Shown: positions 52,384 to 63,779 of the stretch, piece by piece
How positions within the stretch are numbered: the first letter of the stretch is position 1
Layout: every line of letters starts with the position of its first letter
DNA from: Zea mays
Taxonomy: Eukaryota; Streptophyta; Magnoliopsida; Poales; Poaceae
NCBI RefSeq assembly: GCF_902167145.1
Contig: NC_050096.1
Coordinates: 267,800,622 to 267,864,621 of the forward strand
Reading direction: 5' to 3'
Length of the DNA: 64,000 nt
The notes under the pieces: model-generated
What the model was told of the DNA's origin: nothing
Databases searched by the model: none
What the model saw: only the letters and a program-made list of their open reading frames with translations
Made by a program: the position numbers and the translations under genes

Positions 52384-54611
52384 TGAAAGGGAATTAGGCT
52401 TACACCTAGTTCCTAAATAATTTTGGTGGTTGAATTGCCCAACACAAATAAATTGGACTAACTAGTTTGCTCTAGTGTATAAGTTATACAGGTGCCAAAG
52501 GTTCACACTTAGCCAATAAAAAGACCAAGTATTGGGTTCAACAAAAGAGCAAAGGGATAACCGAAGTGTGCCCTGGTCTGGCGCACCGGACTGTCCGGTG
52601 TGCCACCGGACAGTGTCCGGTGCACCAGGGGACTTCACGCTGAACTCTTCACCTTCGGGAAAATCCAGAGGCGCTCCGCTATAATTCACCGGACTGTCCG
52701 GTGTACACCGGACAGTGTCCGGTGCCCTAGGGAAGAGCGGCTCTGGAACTCACCAGCTTCGGGAATTTGCTCCGCTATAATTCACCGGACATGTCCGGTG
52801 TACACCAGACTGTCCGGTGAACCAGCAGAGCAACGACTACTTCGCGCTATAGATGTCCAAACAGTGCGGGCCGCCCGTTTGGCCCGTGACCCGGCACGAT
52901 TCTGGCCCGGTCCAAGCACGGTCCGGCACGGTTAGTAACGGGTTCGGGTCGGCACGGCCCGTTAAGCGGGCCGGGTTTGGACGGCTACGGAGGCTCGCGT
53001 GCTATGGCCCGACCCGGCACGAGCTGCAGGCCGGCACGGTGGCGGCCCGTAAGCCAGCCACAGACAGCCTAGCCCTGCGCTTGCACTCGTGGTTGACGAC
53101 GCCGCCGGCTGTTACTGTCGGCGGCAAGAAGTACGTACGTACACGGCTGCCGCCTTCTTCGCTGTCGCCGCATCTGAAGTCTAAACAATCAATCAAGTCG
53201 ACGTACACGACCAGTCGATCGAGTGCTCTAGCCTGACTTGATTTGGTGGCTGCGCAGCAGAGAGCACGCAGCAGCCGTCACCACCACCGCGACCTACAAA
53301 TTGAAGAGCTAGGCACCATGGCTGGCTGCACTGCACACCTCCACGAAAGACAGACACTAGCTTTGGTTTCTCACGAGATGGCGACGCGGGCCCCATGCAT
53401 GTCGTGCTGCCTCACGAGATGGCGACATCGCACACCATGCTCTGGAACGGCCGCGCAGACGACGGCGGAGAGGGCGATGACCACGGGCGAGCAGAACACC
53501 TGCAGGGAGTAGCGCTGCTCCTGACGCCACCGGTCTCGAAACAGTGCGGGCCAATGTTGGACACGGCCCGTTAGACACGGTGGGCTTTCGGGCCAGCCCG
53601 GCACGATCTAGACATGGACGTGCCGTGTTTGGGCACACGGCTGAGCACGTGGGCCGGCACGGCCCGACCCGATCCATTAACGGGTCGTGCCTGGCCCGGC
53701 ACTATTTGGACCGGGCCGAATCGGGTTCGGGTCGGGCCCGTGCCGGGTGGCCCGTTTGGACATCTATACTTCGCGCCAACGGTCACCTGCAGGCGCATTT
53801 AATGCGCGCCAGAAGCACGCAGAAGTCAGGCACGCGCGAGATGGTGCACCGGACAATCTACAGTACCTGTCCGGTGTACACTGGACATCCAGGCGGGCCC
53901 AGAAGACAAAGCTCCAACGGTCGGAACCCAACGGCCTTGGTGACGTGGCTGGCGCACCGGACATGTCCAGTGTGCACCGGACTGTCCGGTGCACCATACG
54001 ACAGTCAGCCACCACCAAACGGCTAGTTTGGTGGTTGGGGCTACAAATACCCCCAACCACCCAACATTCAAGTTATCCAAGTTTTCCCACTTCAACTACT
54101 TACAAGAGCTCTAGCATTCAATTCTAGACACACCCAAGTGATCAAATCCTCTCCAAACTCCACACAACGCCCTAGTGATTAGTGAGAGAGATTTGCTTGT
54201 GTTCTTTCGAGCTCTTGCGCTTGGATTGCTTTCTTCTTTCTTTGATTCTTTATTGCGATCAAATTCACTTGTAATTGAGGCAAGAGACACCAATCTTGTG
54301 GTGGTCCTTGTGGGAACTTTGTGTTCCAAGTGATTGAGAAGAAAAGCTCACTCGGTCCGAGGGACCGTTTGAGAGAGGGAAAGGGTTGAAAGAGACCCGG
54401 TCTTTGTGACCACCTCAACGGGGAGTAGGTTTGCGAGAACCGAACCTCGGTAAAACAAATCCACGTGTCTCACTCCTTATTCGCTTGCGATTTGTTTTGC
54501 ACCCTCTCTCGCGGACTCGATTATATTTCTAACGCTAACCCGGCTTGTAGTTGTGATTATTTTTGAGAATTTCAGTTTAGCCCTATTCACCCCCCCTCTA
54601 GGCGACTTTCA
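52384..54611 (+). repeat. 3' LTR of SIRE-type Copia, carrying a hAT
   Basis: 2228 bp in place. Without the 921-bp hAT and its 8-bp duplication it is 1299 bp. The TATA box is changed to CTACAAATA (54041-54049). Confidence 0.95.
52848..53768. mobile_element. Non-autonomous hAT, 921 bp, TSD CTTCGCGC
   Basis: TIRs TATAGATGTCCAAAC and GTTTGGACATCTATA are perfect inverses, flanked by exact 8-bp duplications CTTCGCGC (52840-52847 and 53769-53776). The other LTR (35643 on) shows the empty site. Subterminal 200 bp on each side are packed with GGCCCG, CCCGGCACG and CGGGTTCGGGTCGG repeats typical of plant hATs. The middle (about 53061-53530) is different in composition and may be captured DNA; it includes a short direct repeat CTCACGAGATGGCGAC (near 53371 and 53411). 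Confidence 0.95.
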
Positions 54612-54616
54612 CTTTT

Positions 54617-55574
54617 TACCACTGCCTCCCTCAAGGCATCCTTTGATCCTATTTTTCCTCTGTCGACCCACAACATGTTTCCCAATTGGAGCACCCACTT
54701 CTTTCGCAAAAGGAACATCTGGCCAAAACGATTTGTCACCGATTGGCTGGACCACCCTTGAGTACGTTGTGGTGAACATAGCTAGCGAGTAGTACTCGTC
54801 GACAAAATCCTCCATCCTGACATCCCTAAATTCCGGAGTTGTTATCAAGCACAGGGCATGGATACATGGTTTGCCCTGTGTGCGGCCACTCTTTGCACGA
54901 ACATTCCCACAGCTAAGCATTGACAATGTGCTTCGAATGCACATCATTGTTATTCCTTACCTCTGCAATGTAGTTGTCAGCTTTCCGTACTGCTAAATGA
55001 CCTAAACCTCTTGTCCTGGCGTGTAGGATATGGAGAACCGATGGTAAAATCCGTCCTTGCAACTTTTGTGCAATCCTCCTCCTCCTGTGAAACAACTCCA
55101 TAATTTCCTCCCTGATCCTGTCAGCCAAGTCACAAACAGGCAGATCTTTCCAATCCTTAATCCAATTGTTGAAAACCTCAGCAATGTTGTTGGTTACGTA
55201 GTCGCACTTGATGTTCGTATTGAAGCCACTTCGGTACCAAAGACTGTCGTGATGCTCATTTAGCCAAGTGCTGACCTTTGGTATTTCTTGGATGCTTCTA
55301 AAGTAGTGGTCGAAGACCTCTCTCCTATACGCTCTAGCGGTTGGATACATGTACTTAGACCTACCAAACTGCTTTATGTAGTTCTGTATCAGATGTTTGA
55401 AGCACTCCCTTTTCTCGGCATATGGGAAGACATTGTTCATAGCATTTTTAAGACCTTTGCAAACATCTGAACACAAAGCTAACAAAGGCAGATCCCCCAA
55501 AAACCTTGTGCAACTAATGAAAGAACCATGTCCAGTTTTCTGTATTTTTCTACCTCAAAAATTCCATTTGCAAC
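54617..55574 (-). pseudogene. MULE transposase copy 2, core and SWIM region
   Basis: Continues the transposase cut at 35218. Reading leftward from 55574: decayed sequence before the second catalytic block, LALCSDVCKGLKNAM (Asp present), IKCDYVTNNIAEVFNNWIKD with the candidate Glu, the REVFDHYFRSIQEIPKV segment, then SWIM cysteines. A TAG near 54915 and the same extra G within the SWIM motif as in copy 1 (54874-54876) break the frame. The right part of MULE copy 2, with the N-terminal exons and right TIR, is missing beyond the Copia insertion at 55575. Confidence 0.87.
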
Positions 55575-56325
55575 TGAAAGTCGCCTAGAGGGGGGTGAAT
55601 AGGAGTAATCTGAAAATTTACAACTTAAAACACAAGCTACGAGCCGGGGTTAGCGTTAGAATTAAATCTGAGTTCGGTAGAGAGGGGGAAAACAAATCAA
55701 CCAAGAAATAAAGCGGAGGAACACGGTGATTTGTTTTACCGAGGTTCGGTTCTAAAGAACCTAGTCCCCGTTGAGGTGGTCACAAAGACCGAGTCTCTTT
55801 CAACCATTTCCCTATCTCAAACGGTCACTTAGACCGAGTGAGCCTTCTTCCTTAATCTCACGGGTCACTTAGACCCCGTAAGAGCCACCACACAATTGAT
55901 GTCTCTTGCCTTGCTTACAAAGCAATTAAGAGTAAGAATTGAAAAGAAAAAGAAGTCCAAGCCAAGCAAACAAGAGCAACAAATGAACACAAGAGATCCT
56001 CTCACAAGTCCTAATGCACTAGAGTTGATTTGGGGACTTTGCGTGGATCGATCGCTTTGATTGTGTCTTGGAGTGGAGTCTATTGCTCTTGTATTGAATG
56101 CAATGTTCAGAATGCTTGGGTGCTTGGTGTTGTGGTGGTTGGGAGGTATTTATAGCCCTCAACCACCAAGTGGCCGTTAGGGAAGGCTGTTGTCGATGGG
56201 CGCACCGGACAGTCCGGTGCGCCACCGGATAGGCACTGTAGGCTGTCCGGTGCGCCGTCACCTCACCCAACTGTTAGGGTTCGAGAGCAGTCGACCGTTG
56301 GAGGCTTTGTCCACATGCGGCACCG
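55575..56325 (-). repeat. Partial Copia LTR, inserted in MULE copy 2
   Basis: Begins TGAAAGTCGCCTAGAGG at 55575, the 3' end of an LTR read on minus, and matches the LTR at 12385-13546. It holds a TATA box (56147-56155, minus) and CACCGGAC/GTCCGGTG palindromes. It is cut at 56325 by the next Copia. The preceding GCAAC (55570-55574) would be the TSD. The rest of the element is not visible. Confidence 0.85.
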
Positions 56326-57558
56326 TGAGAGCACCTAGAGGGGGGTGAATAGGTGATCCTGTAAAATTCAAACACTAATAGCCACAAAACTTAGTTATGA
56401 GTGTTAGTACGGCTAAATAACTTGAAGCGAGTTCTTGTGAACACAAATAATCACAGAGAGATCAACACAAGACACGCGATTTTTATCCCGTGGTTCGGCC
56501 AAGTAACACTTGCCTACTTCCATGTTGTGGCGTCCCAATGGACGAGGGTTGCACTCAACCCCTTTCAAGTGATTCGATGATCAACTTGAATACCACGGTT
56601 TTTCCTTTAGATGATTATTCCCGTTTGCGAGGAATCTCCACAAGATTGGAGTCTCTCGCCCTTACAACAAAGATCACAATGAAAGCACGGAGTAAGGTTG
56701 GGATGAGCAACACACACAAGACACAAATCGCAGCACACCCACGCACACAAGAGAAGACTTGAGCTCAAATGACAACACAGGGAGTCCTCGACTCAAATAG
56801 AGCTCAAATCTATAACACAACGAAACGAATGCGCGGGAATAGAGTTTGGATGCCTTAGTATGCTTAGTGAATGCTTTAGTCCCTCCTCCATACGACTAGG
56901 GGTCCCTTTTATAGCCCCAAGGCAGCTAGGAGCCGTTGGAGGCCAACTTGGAAGGCCAAACTTGCCTTCTGTCGGTTGGTGCACCGGACAGTCCGGTGCA
57001 CCACCGGACAGTCACTGTAGCTATCTGGTGCGCGATCTCCTTCCTTTTCTAGCGCATCCGACCGTTGGTCCTCGGGGTCAGTTGGTGCACCGGACACTGT
57101 CCGGTGTGCCCAACCGACCGTTGTTGCGGGCCACGCGTCGCCCACGGATTGCGCGACAGACCATTGCGCTGGCGACCGTTGGTTCACCGGACAGTCCGGT
57201 GAATTATAGCTGTACGCCGCTGATCTTTTCCCGAGAGCGGCCTTTTCACCGGAGACCAGCCTGGCGCACCGGACACTGTCCGGTGCACCACCGGACAGTC
57301 CGGTGTGCCAGACTGAGCTGAGTTTTTGGCTGCACCGAGCCAAGTCTCTTTGATTTCTTTTCTTCTTCTTTTCTCACTGTGTCTAGTACTTAGACAAAAT
57401 ATGTTAGTACTCAAAACAATGTACTAAGTCTAGAAATGTACCTTGTTACATGATTTGCACTTCTTGCTTATTTGGCACATAGCTAATCACTTACTATGTG
57501 TTGGACACTTAATCACCAAAATATTATAGAAATGGCCCAAGGGCACATTTCCCTTTCA
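56326..57558 (-). repeat. 3' LTR of the third-subfamily Copia
   Basis: 1233 bp, TGAAAGGGAAATGTGCCC (57558) to CCTCTAGGTGCTCTCA (56326). TATA GGCTATAAAAGGG on minus near 56903-56915. CACCGGAC/GTCCGGTG palindromes at 56985-57305. Its polypurine tract CAAAAAGGGGGGAT lies just right of 57558. Confidence 0.88.
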
Positions 57559-58316
57559 ATCCCCCCCTTTTTGGTGATTTATGCCAACACATCAAAAAGC
57601 AACCAAAATAAGTGCAACATCAATGCAAATGAGGACCAAATTGTATTTGACTGTAATTTGGCATATTTGGATCGCTCTTTGCCACCACTTGGTTTGTTTT
57701 TGCAAATCAAATTCATTTTCCTATCTCTAAGTCAAACACACTTGTTTGGGCACAAGGAGAGATATCCCAAGAGAAAAATTGATCAAGTGCCAAAAACTCC
57801 CCCTTTTTCCCATAATCAAAATTCTCCCCCACAAGAGACCAAATTTTGCAGTTCTAACTCTATTGTTTTCAAAATTCACAAGTGGTAGCTGACCCATTTG
57901 CTTTGGCCTTAATTTCTCCCCTTTGGCATTAAGCACCAAAACAGGATCATTCTTGGCCCTTTAACCCCATTGCCTCACCAAAAATGTCAATTAAGAGCAA
58001 AAGGCAATGAGAGCTTAAGAATGAACTTGGAAGTGAGTACACTAATACTGGAGTGCAGTGGAAGTCTTTGTATGGTCCAAGTTCACCTTTCCCTCTCAAT
58101 GCACCTTTGAGACTACATCAGGTATACTCAAACACACAGGTTAGTCTCAAAGGGCCAAGTTGTAGCACTTCTCCCCCTAAATATGTGCATCATTCACACA
58201 TGGACTTGTGAGGTCCGGAGATCCCTTGCACAACATGAGCACCACAAATAAACAATAATGGATTTAAATGCACAAAGTAACATGATCAAAGGCATAGAAC
58301 ACATGTATGCTATAGA
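57559..58316 (-). other. Post-pol spacer of the third-subfamily Copia
   Basis: Noncoding. Several purine tracts read on minus (near 57800, 57830 and 58172) resemble the polypurine tract, as in the spacers of the other copies. Confidence 0.7.
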
Positions 58317-61300
58317 TCAATCCAAGTTATGCGAATCTAAGTCATTTAGCTCACTACGCAACCTGCAAAAGGTTTTCTCATCCAACGGCTTGGTAAAGAT
58401 ATCAGCTAGCTGGTTCTCGGTGCTAATGTGGTACACCTCGATATCTCCCTTTTGCTGGTGGTCTCTCAGAAAGTGATGCAGGATGTCTATGTGCTTAGTG
58501 CGGCTGTGTTCAACAGGATTATCCGCCATGCGGATTGCACTCTCATTGTCACATAGGAGTGGGACTTTGCTCAGATTGTAGCCAAAGTCCCGGAGGGTTT
58601 GCCTCACCCAAAGTAGTTGCACGCAACACTGTCCTGTGGTAACATACTCGACCTTAGCGGTGGATAGGGCAACAGATGTTTGTTTCTTTGAATTCCAAGA
58701 CACCAGGGACCTTCCTAGGAATTGGCACGTCCCTGATGTACTCTTCCTATCAACCTTGCATCCAGCATAATTGGAGTCTGAATATCCAATCAAGTCAAAG
58801 GTAGACCCCTTTGGATACCAGATCCCGAAGCAAGGCGTAGAAACTAAATATCTAAGAATCCACTTAACGGCCACAAGGTGACATTCTCTTGGGTCGGATT
58901 GATATCTAGCACACATGCATACGCTAAGCATAATATCCGGTCTACTAGCACATAAATAAAGTAATGACCCTATCATAGACCGGTATGCCTTTTGATCAAC
59001 GGACTTACCTCCTTTGTTGAGGTCGACATGTCCGTTGGTTCCCATCGGTGTCTTCGCGGGCTTGGCGTCCTTCATCCCAACCCGCTTGAGAAGATCTTGA
59101 GTGTACTTCGTTTGGGATATGAAGGTGCCGTCCTTGAGTTGCTTCACTTAGAACCCAAGGAAGTAGTTCAACTCACCCATCATCGACATCTCAAACTTTT
59201 GAGTCATCATCCTGCTAAACTCCTCACAAGACTTTTGATTAGTAGAACCAAATATTATGTCATCGACATAAATTTGGCACACAAAAAGATCACCATCACA
59301 AGTCTTAGTGAAAAGAGTGGGATTGGCTTTCCCAACCTTGAAAGCATTAGCAATTAAGAAATCTCTAAGGCATTCATACCATGCTCTTGGGGCTTGCTTA
59401 AGTCCATAGAGCGCCTTAGAGAGTTTGAACACATGGTCGGGATACCTATCATCCTCAAAGCCAGGGGGTTGTTCCACGTACACCTCCTCCTTGATTGGCC
59501 CGTTGAGGAATGTGCTCTTCACATCCATTTGAAACAACTCGAAAGAGTGGTGAGCGGCATAGGCTAATAGTATTCGAATGGACTCTAGCCTAGCCACAGG
59601 AGCAAAAGTCTCCTCGAAATCCAAACCTGCAACTTGGGCATATCCTTTTGCCACAAGTCGAGCCTTGTTTCTTGTCACCACCCCGTGCTCGTCTTGCTTG
59701 TTGCGGAACACCCACTTGGTTCCCACAACATTTTGCTTGGAACGTGGCACCAGGCTCCAAACTTCATTCCTCTTGAAGTTGTTGAGCTCTTCCTTCATGG
59801 CCAACACCCAGTCCGGATCCTGCAAGGCCTCTTCTACCGTGAAAGGCTCAATAGAAGAGACAAACGAGTAATGCTCACAAAAATTTTATAAATGTGAGCG
59901 AGTCGTTACTCCCTTGATGGTATCACCTAGAATCTGATCGATGGGGTGATTTCTTTGGATCGTCGCTCAGACTTGAGTTGGAGGGGCCAGTGTTGCTTAT
60001 TCCTCCATAACTTGTTCTTCTTGTGCTCCCCCTTGATCACGCGCCTCTTCTTGAGGAACATGTCCATCATCTTGAGTTGGGGGATGCACCATTGTAGAGG
60101 AAGATGGTTGATCTTGCTCCTGTTGTTCCTGTGGTCGCACCTCTCCTATTGCCATCGTGCACATTGCGGCCGTCAGAACATCATCTTCATCTATGTCATC
60201 AAGATCAACTTGCTCTCTTGGAGAGCCATTAGTCTCATCAAATACAACGTCGCTAGAGACTCCAACCAAACCCGATGATTTGTTGAAGACTCTATACGCC
60301 TTTGTATTTGAGTCATACCCTAGTAAAAACCCTTCTACTGCCTTGGGAGCAAATTTAGAATGTCTACCTTTCTTCACCAGAATGTAACATTTGCTCCAAA
60401 ATACACGAAAGTAAGAAACATTGGGTTTGTTACCGGTAAGAAGTTCATACGAGGTCTTCTTGAGGAGGCGATGCAGATAGAGATGGTTTATGGCGTGGCA
60501 AGCTGTGTTCACAGCTTCCAACCAAAACCGCTCGGGCGTCTTGAACTCTCTAAGCATCGTCCTCGCCATGTCGATAAGCGTCCTGTTCTTCCTCTCTACC
60601 ACACCATTTTGCTGTGGTGTGTAGGGACGGAGAACTCGTGCTTGACGCCTTCCTCCTCAAGATACTCCTCAACTTGTAGGTTCTTAAACTCGGACCCGTT
60701 GTCACTCCTTATCCTTTTCACCTTTAGCTCAAATTCGTTGAGCCCTCCTTAGAAAGCGCTTTAGGGTCCCTTGGGTTTCTGATTTATCCTGCAAAAAGAA
60801 CACCCAAGTGAAGCGGGAAAAGTCATCAACAATTACAAGACCATACTTACTTCCCCTGATGCTAAGGTAGGCGACGGGTCCGAAGAGGTCCATGTGAAGA
60901 AGCTCTAGTGGTCTTAATGTTGTCATCACATTCTTGCTGTGATGAGAGCTTCCCACCTGTTTCCCTGCCTGACAAGCTACACAAGGTCTATCTTTCTCGA
61001 AGCAAACATTGGTTAGTCCTAACACATGTTCTCCCTTTAGAAGTTTATGAAGGTTCTTCATCCTAACATGTGCTAGATGGCGATGCCACAGCCAGCCCAT
61101 ACTAGTCTTAGCTATTAAGCATGCATCTAGATCGGGCTCCTCTTTCGAAAAATCAACTAAGTAGAGTTTGTCGTCTAATACACCCTTAAAAGCTAATGAA
61201 CCATCACTCCTTCTAAAGACAGATACATCTATATTGGTAAATAGACAATTATAACCCATGTTACATAATTGACTCACAAACAATAAGTTGTACCCGAGCG

Positions 61301-61523
61301 ATTCAACTAAGAACACATTGGAGATAGAATGCTCGGATGTAATGGTTATCTTCCCCAATCCTTTAACCTTGCCTTGGTTCCCATCTCCAAAGATGATCGA
61401 ATCCTGGGAATCCTTGTTCTTGACGTAGGAGGTGAGCATCTTCTTCTCCCCCATCATGTGGTTTGTGCATCCACTGTCGATAATCCAGCTTGAGCCGTCG
61501 GATGCATAAACCTGCAAGGCAAT
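58317..61523 (-). pseudogene. Copia Pol of the third subfamily (disrupted)
   Basis: From right: protease IIDSGCTNHMMGEKK, integrase zinc region (CVACQAGKQ), core with Asp in HMDLFGPVAY, Asp in RSDNGSEFKN and Glu in [11 protein letters not shown] with YVDD in [13 protein letters not shown], RNase H with GYSDSNYAGC and STAKVEYVTTGQ, ending [13 protein letters not shown] before 58317. Lesions: a shift near 60735 and another near 60625 in the integrase core, stops near 60000-59830, and a TAA at 59148-59150 (FLGF then VKQLKDG). RNase H shows SNYAGC in place of SDADWAGC, losing a conserved Asp-Trp pair. Confidence 0.9.
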
Positions 61524-62815
61524 TTACACTTGGGTTTTAGGTACCCAACTCTTGTTGGGTCCTACAAGGTTAGTCACAATAGCCTTTGGAACCCAAATAC
61601 AAGTCTTGTCTCCCTTGCATTTGGATCCCAACTTTCTAGCAACTACTTTTTCATTCTTACATAAAAGCGCAAATGAAGTATTGCAAGCATGGTAAATGGC
61701 AGTAGATTCATTACACTTTCCTAGGCACATGATGCACTACATGATTTCTTCTAGGCCTACCATGCACAAAAGTAGAGCTAGAGGCATACATAGCATGTAA
61801 ATTAAAGGCATCATGATCATAACTCCTATTATAATGAGCATTCCTAGAAAAATTTCTATCATAAATGTCGGCATGACACATTTGAGAACTACTAGCCATA
61901 GGAGCATTCCCTTTCTCCTTGTTGAGAACGGGAGCCTTTTGGCTTGTTAAGTTCTTGGTTTCCTTTCGAAAACCAAGTTCATCCTTAATAGAGGGGTGTC
62001 TACCAATAGTGTAGGCATCCCTAGCAAATTTTAATTTATCATAATCAATTTTGCAAGTCTTAAGTTGAGCATTAAGACTTGCCACCTCATCATTTAGTTT
62101 AGCAATAGAAATAAGGTGTTCATCACAAGAATTAACATCAAAGTCCTTGCATCTATTGCAAATAACAACATGCTCTACACATGAACTAGATTTATTAGCT
62201 TCCTCTAGCTTAGCATTTAAATCATCATTCAAAATCATTAAACTAGAGATAGATTCATGGCAAGCAGATAACTCAGAAGATAGCATTTCATTTCTTTTAG
62301 TTTCTAAAGCAAGAGATTTTTGTACACTAACAAATTTGTCATGTTCTTCATATAAAATGTCCTCTTGCTTCTCTAGCAATCTATCTTTTTCATTTAGAGC
62401 ATCAATTAGCTCATTGATTTTATCTACTTTAGCTCTATCTAAACCCTTAAATAAATCAGTATAATCTACTTCATCATCACTAGAATCATCATCGCTAGAA
62501 GTAGTATACTTAGAGGTATCTCGAACACTTACCTTCTTCTCCTTGGCCATGAGGCAAGTGTGGCATTCGTTGGGGAAGAGAGAAGACTTGTTGAAGGCCA
62601 AGGCTGCCAGTCCTTGATCGTCGGAGTCGGATGAAGAGCAGTCTGAATCCCATTCTTTTCCAAGGTGCGCCTCGCCCTTCGCCTTTTTGTAAACCTTCTT
62701 CTTGTCCCTCTTCCCATACTTTTCTTGTTCCTGGTCATTATCATTATCGGGGCATTGAGCTATAAAATGATCAGTATTACCGCATTTGAAGCAGGAGCGC
62801 TTTCCCTTTAAAGGA
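61524..62815 (-). pseudogene. Copia Gag of the third subfamily, C-terminal part
   Basis: CCHC-type knuckle CFKCGNTDHFIAQC near 62752-62793, acidic linker (KEWDSDCSSSDSDD), MAKEKKVSVRDTSKY, then a coiled coil and a Ser/His-rich tail. A 1-nt shift near 61720 separates the two open segments. The stop TAA at 61524-61526 is followed 12 nt later by the pol frame (GTTTATGC). Missing N-terminus. It corresponds block by block to 37640-39160 but is clearly divergent. Confidence 0.87.
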
Positions 62816-63295
62816 CCAGTATTCCCACGAGCTCAGGAACCTTGGTTGTCGAACCTGCTGCAATGGTGGAGGATGCTGACGGTAGATATCCATTATCCTG
62901 AAGGAACACCAAATATTCTTCCTCGAACCAAAACCTATCACATGTCCCCTGCATCCAAATTTCAGCAAAGTCAACCACTGCAAACAAGAATGAAATTTGG
63001 GCAATGCAAATTATTCAACCACTTCACTGACATTTCTACGGTTCTTCCTAGGACACTTGAAAAATCTCTTTCCAACATTATTGGTGTACGTGGTATTAGC
63101 AGCAAACACCCTCACATCCTTGCAATCTGGGCACATTATCAACGGCAACCCGGTCACATCATCGATCGACGCCTCCAGATCGACGCCAATGGGCACAGTT
63201 CTTGCAGCAACAACAGCAAGGGGTCTGGGTTCTATGACATCCCTAGCTGTGCTTTGCCACCGAGAGCACGCAGTTGATGACCAGGCCTGCGACAT
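62808..63295 (-). CDS. GRF zinc-finger protein, two exons, 3' end fused to Copia
   Basis: Minus strand, exon 1 63032-63295 starting MSQAWSSTACSRW, exon 2 62808-62948. Donor AAT/GTCAGT and acceptor GGATGCAG/GGG join in phase. Around the join the protein has a GRF-type zinc finger: IMCPDCKDVRVF, NVGKRFFKCPRK and, after the intron, TCDRFWFEEEYLVFL. GRF fingers bind nucleic acid or act in protein contacts. Small plant proteins of this kind are common and often transposon-associated. The last residues (VPELVGILVL) and the stop at 62808-62810 come from or next to the truncated Copia, so the natural C-terminus is lost. Start choice is tentative. Confidence 0.6.
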
Positions 63296-63720
63296 GACCC
63301 CTGATTGATGCACATGGGAATGATTAGCAACTGTGATTCCAATTGAAAGATGAACAGGGAGGGGATGAGGCCATGAGGGCACCGCTGTCAACCAAATCCA
63401 AGGGGACAAGGAAGGGATTGACGACACCAGTGCCCACCACGAGCAAGTGGGGAGTAGGAGCACGCCACCTACCAACCTGATTTAGTCGCGGCGGTCACTG
63501 GAGATCCACGCACCTCCGGGCGGCCTGGCAGCGGAGCTCGCGTTGCCTCCGCCCAGGCTACTGCGCCGTCACCTAGGGAGACGGGGAGGCAGCTACGCCC
63601 GAAGCCTGCCCAACACCGGCCGTGCACAGCCCAGACGCCACCAGCCGCACGACGCTCGCCCACCGCTCGCCGTCCTCCGCACCGCCACAGGCCGCCCTCC
63701 GCTCGTTTCCGTCTTCGGTG
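63296..63720. other. Upstream region of the GRF gene
   Basis: GC-rich sequence with overlapping open frames on both strands and no motif I trust. Probably 5' leader or promoter of the GRF gene. Confidence 0.35.
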
Positions 63721-63779
63721 GTGTGGGGGAGATGGGAAAGTGAATGCGGTCAACAGAAAGTGGTACGGTCCTTTTTTGG

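Larger units (their letters stand above)
35219..54611 (+). mobile_element. Copia LTR retrotransposon (SIRE-type, Opie/Ji-like), full length, with nested Gypsy and hAT; TSD CTTTT
   Basis: LTRs 35219-36479 and 52384-54611, with TSD CTTTT at 35214-35218 and 54612-54616. The uninterrupted site is visible in MULE copy 1 at about 5824-5845 (TTTTCTTTTTACCACTGCC). PBS, gag, pol and polypurine tract are in standard order. Removing the Gypsy (42921-52057 plus one TSD) and the hAT (52848-53768 plus one TSD) leaves about 9.3 kb, normal for this group. Confidence 0.97.
56326..62820 (-). mobile_element. SIRE-type Copia, 5'-truncated, third subfamily
   Basis: 3' LTR at the left, then spacer, pol and most of gag reading leftward. 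It ends at about 62815-62835, where a GRF zinc-finger gene starts, so the 5' LTR, PBS and Gag N-terminus are gone. Inserted into the LTR at 55575-56325; CACCG at 56321-56325 would be its TSD. Confidence 0.9.

Noticed and set aside
52600..54127. Open frames on both strands in the hAT and 3' LTR
   Set aside because: They read through TIR, TSD and LTR boundaries, so they cannot be genes. Only the possible captured interior is kept as a question.
57496..57888. 130-codon open frame on the plus strand
   Set aside because: It crosses the polypurine tract and LTR boundary of a minus-strand Copia and has no recognisable motif.
62820..62835. CACTA insertion into Copia gag at this junction
   Set aside because: The junction bases are not CACTA and no 3-bp duplication can be read, so a truncation is the simpler reading.
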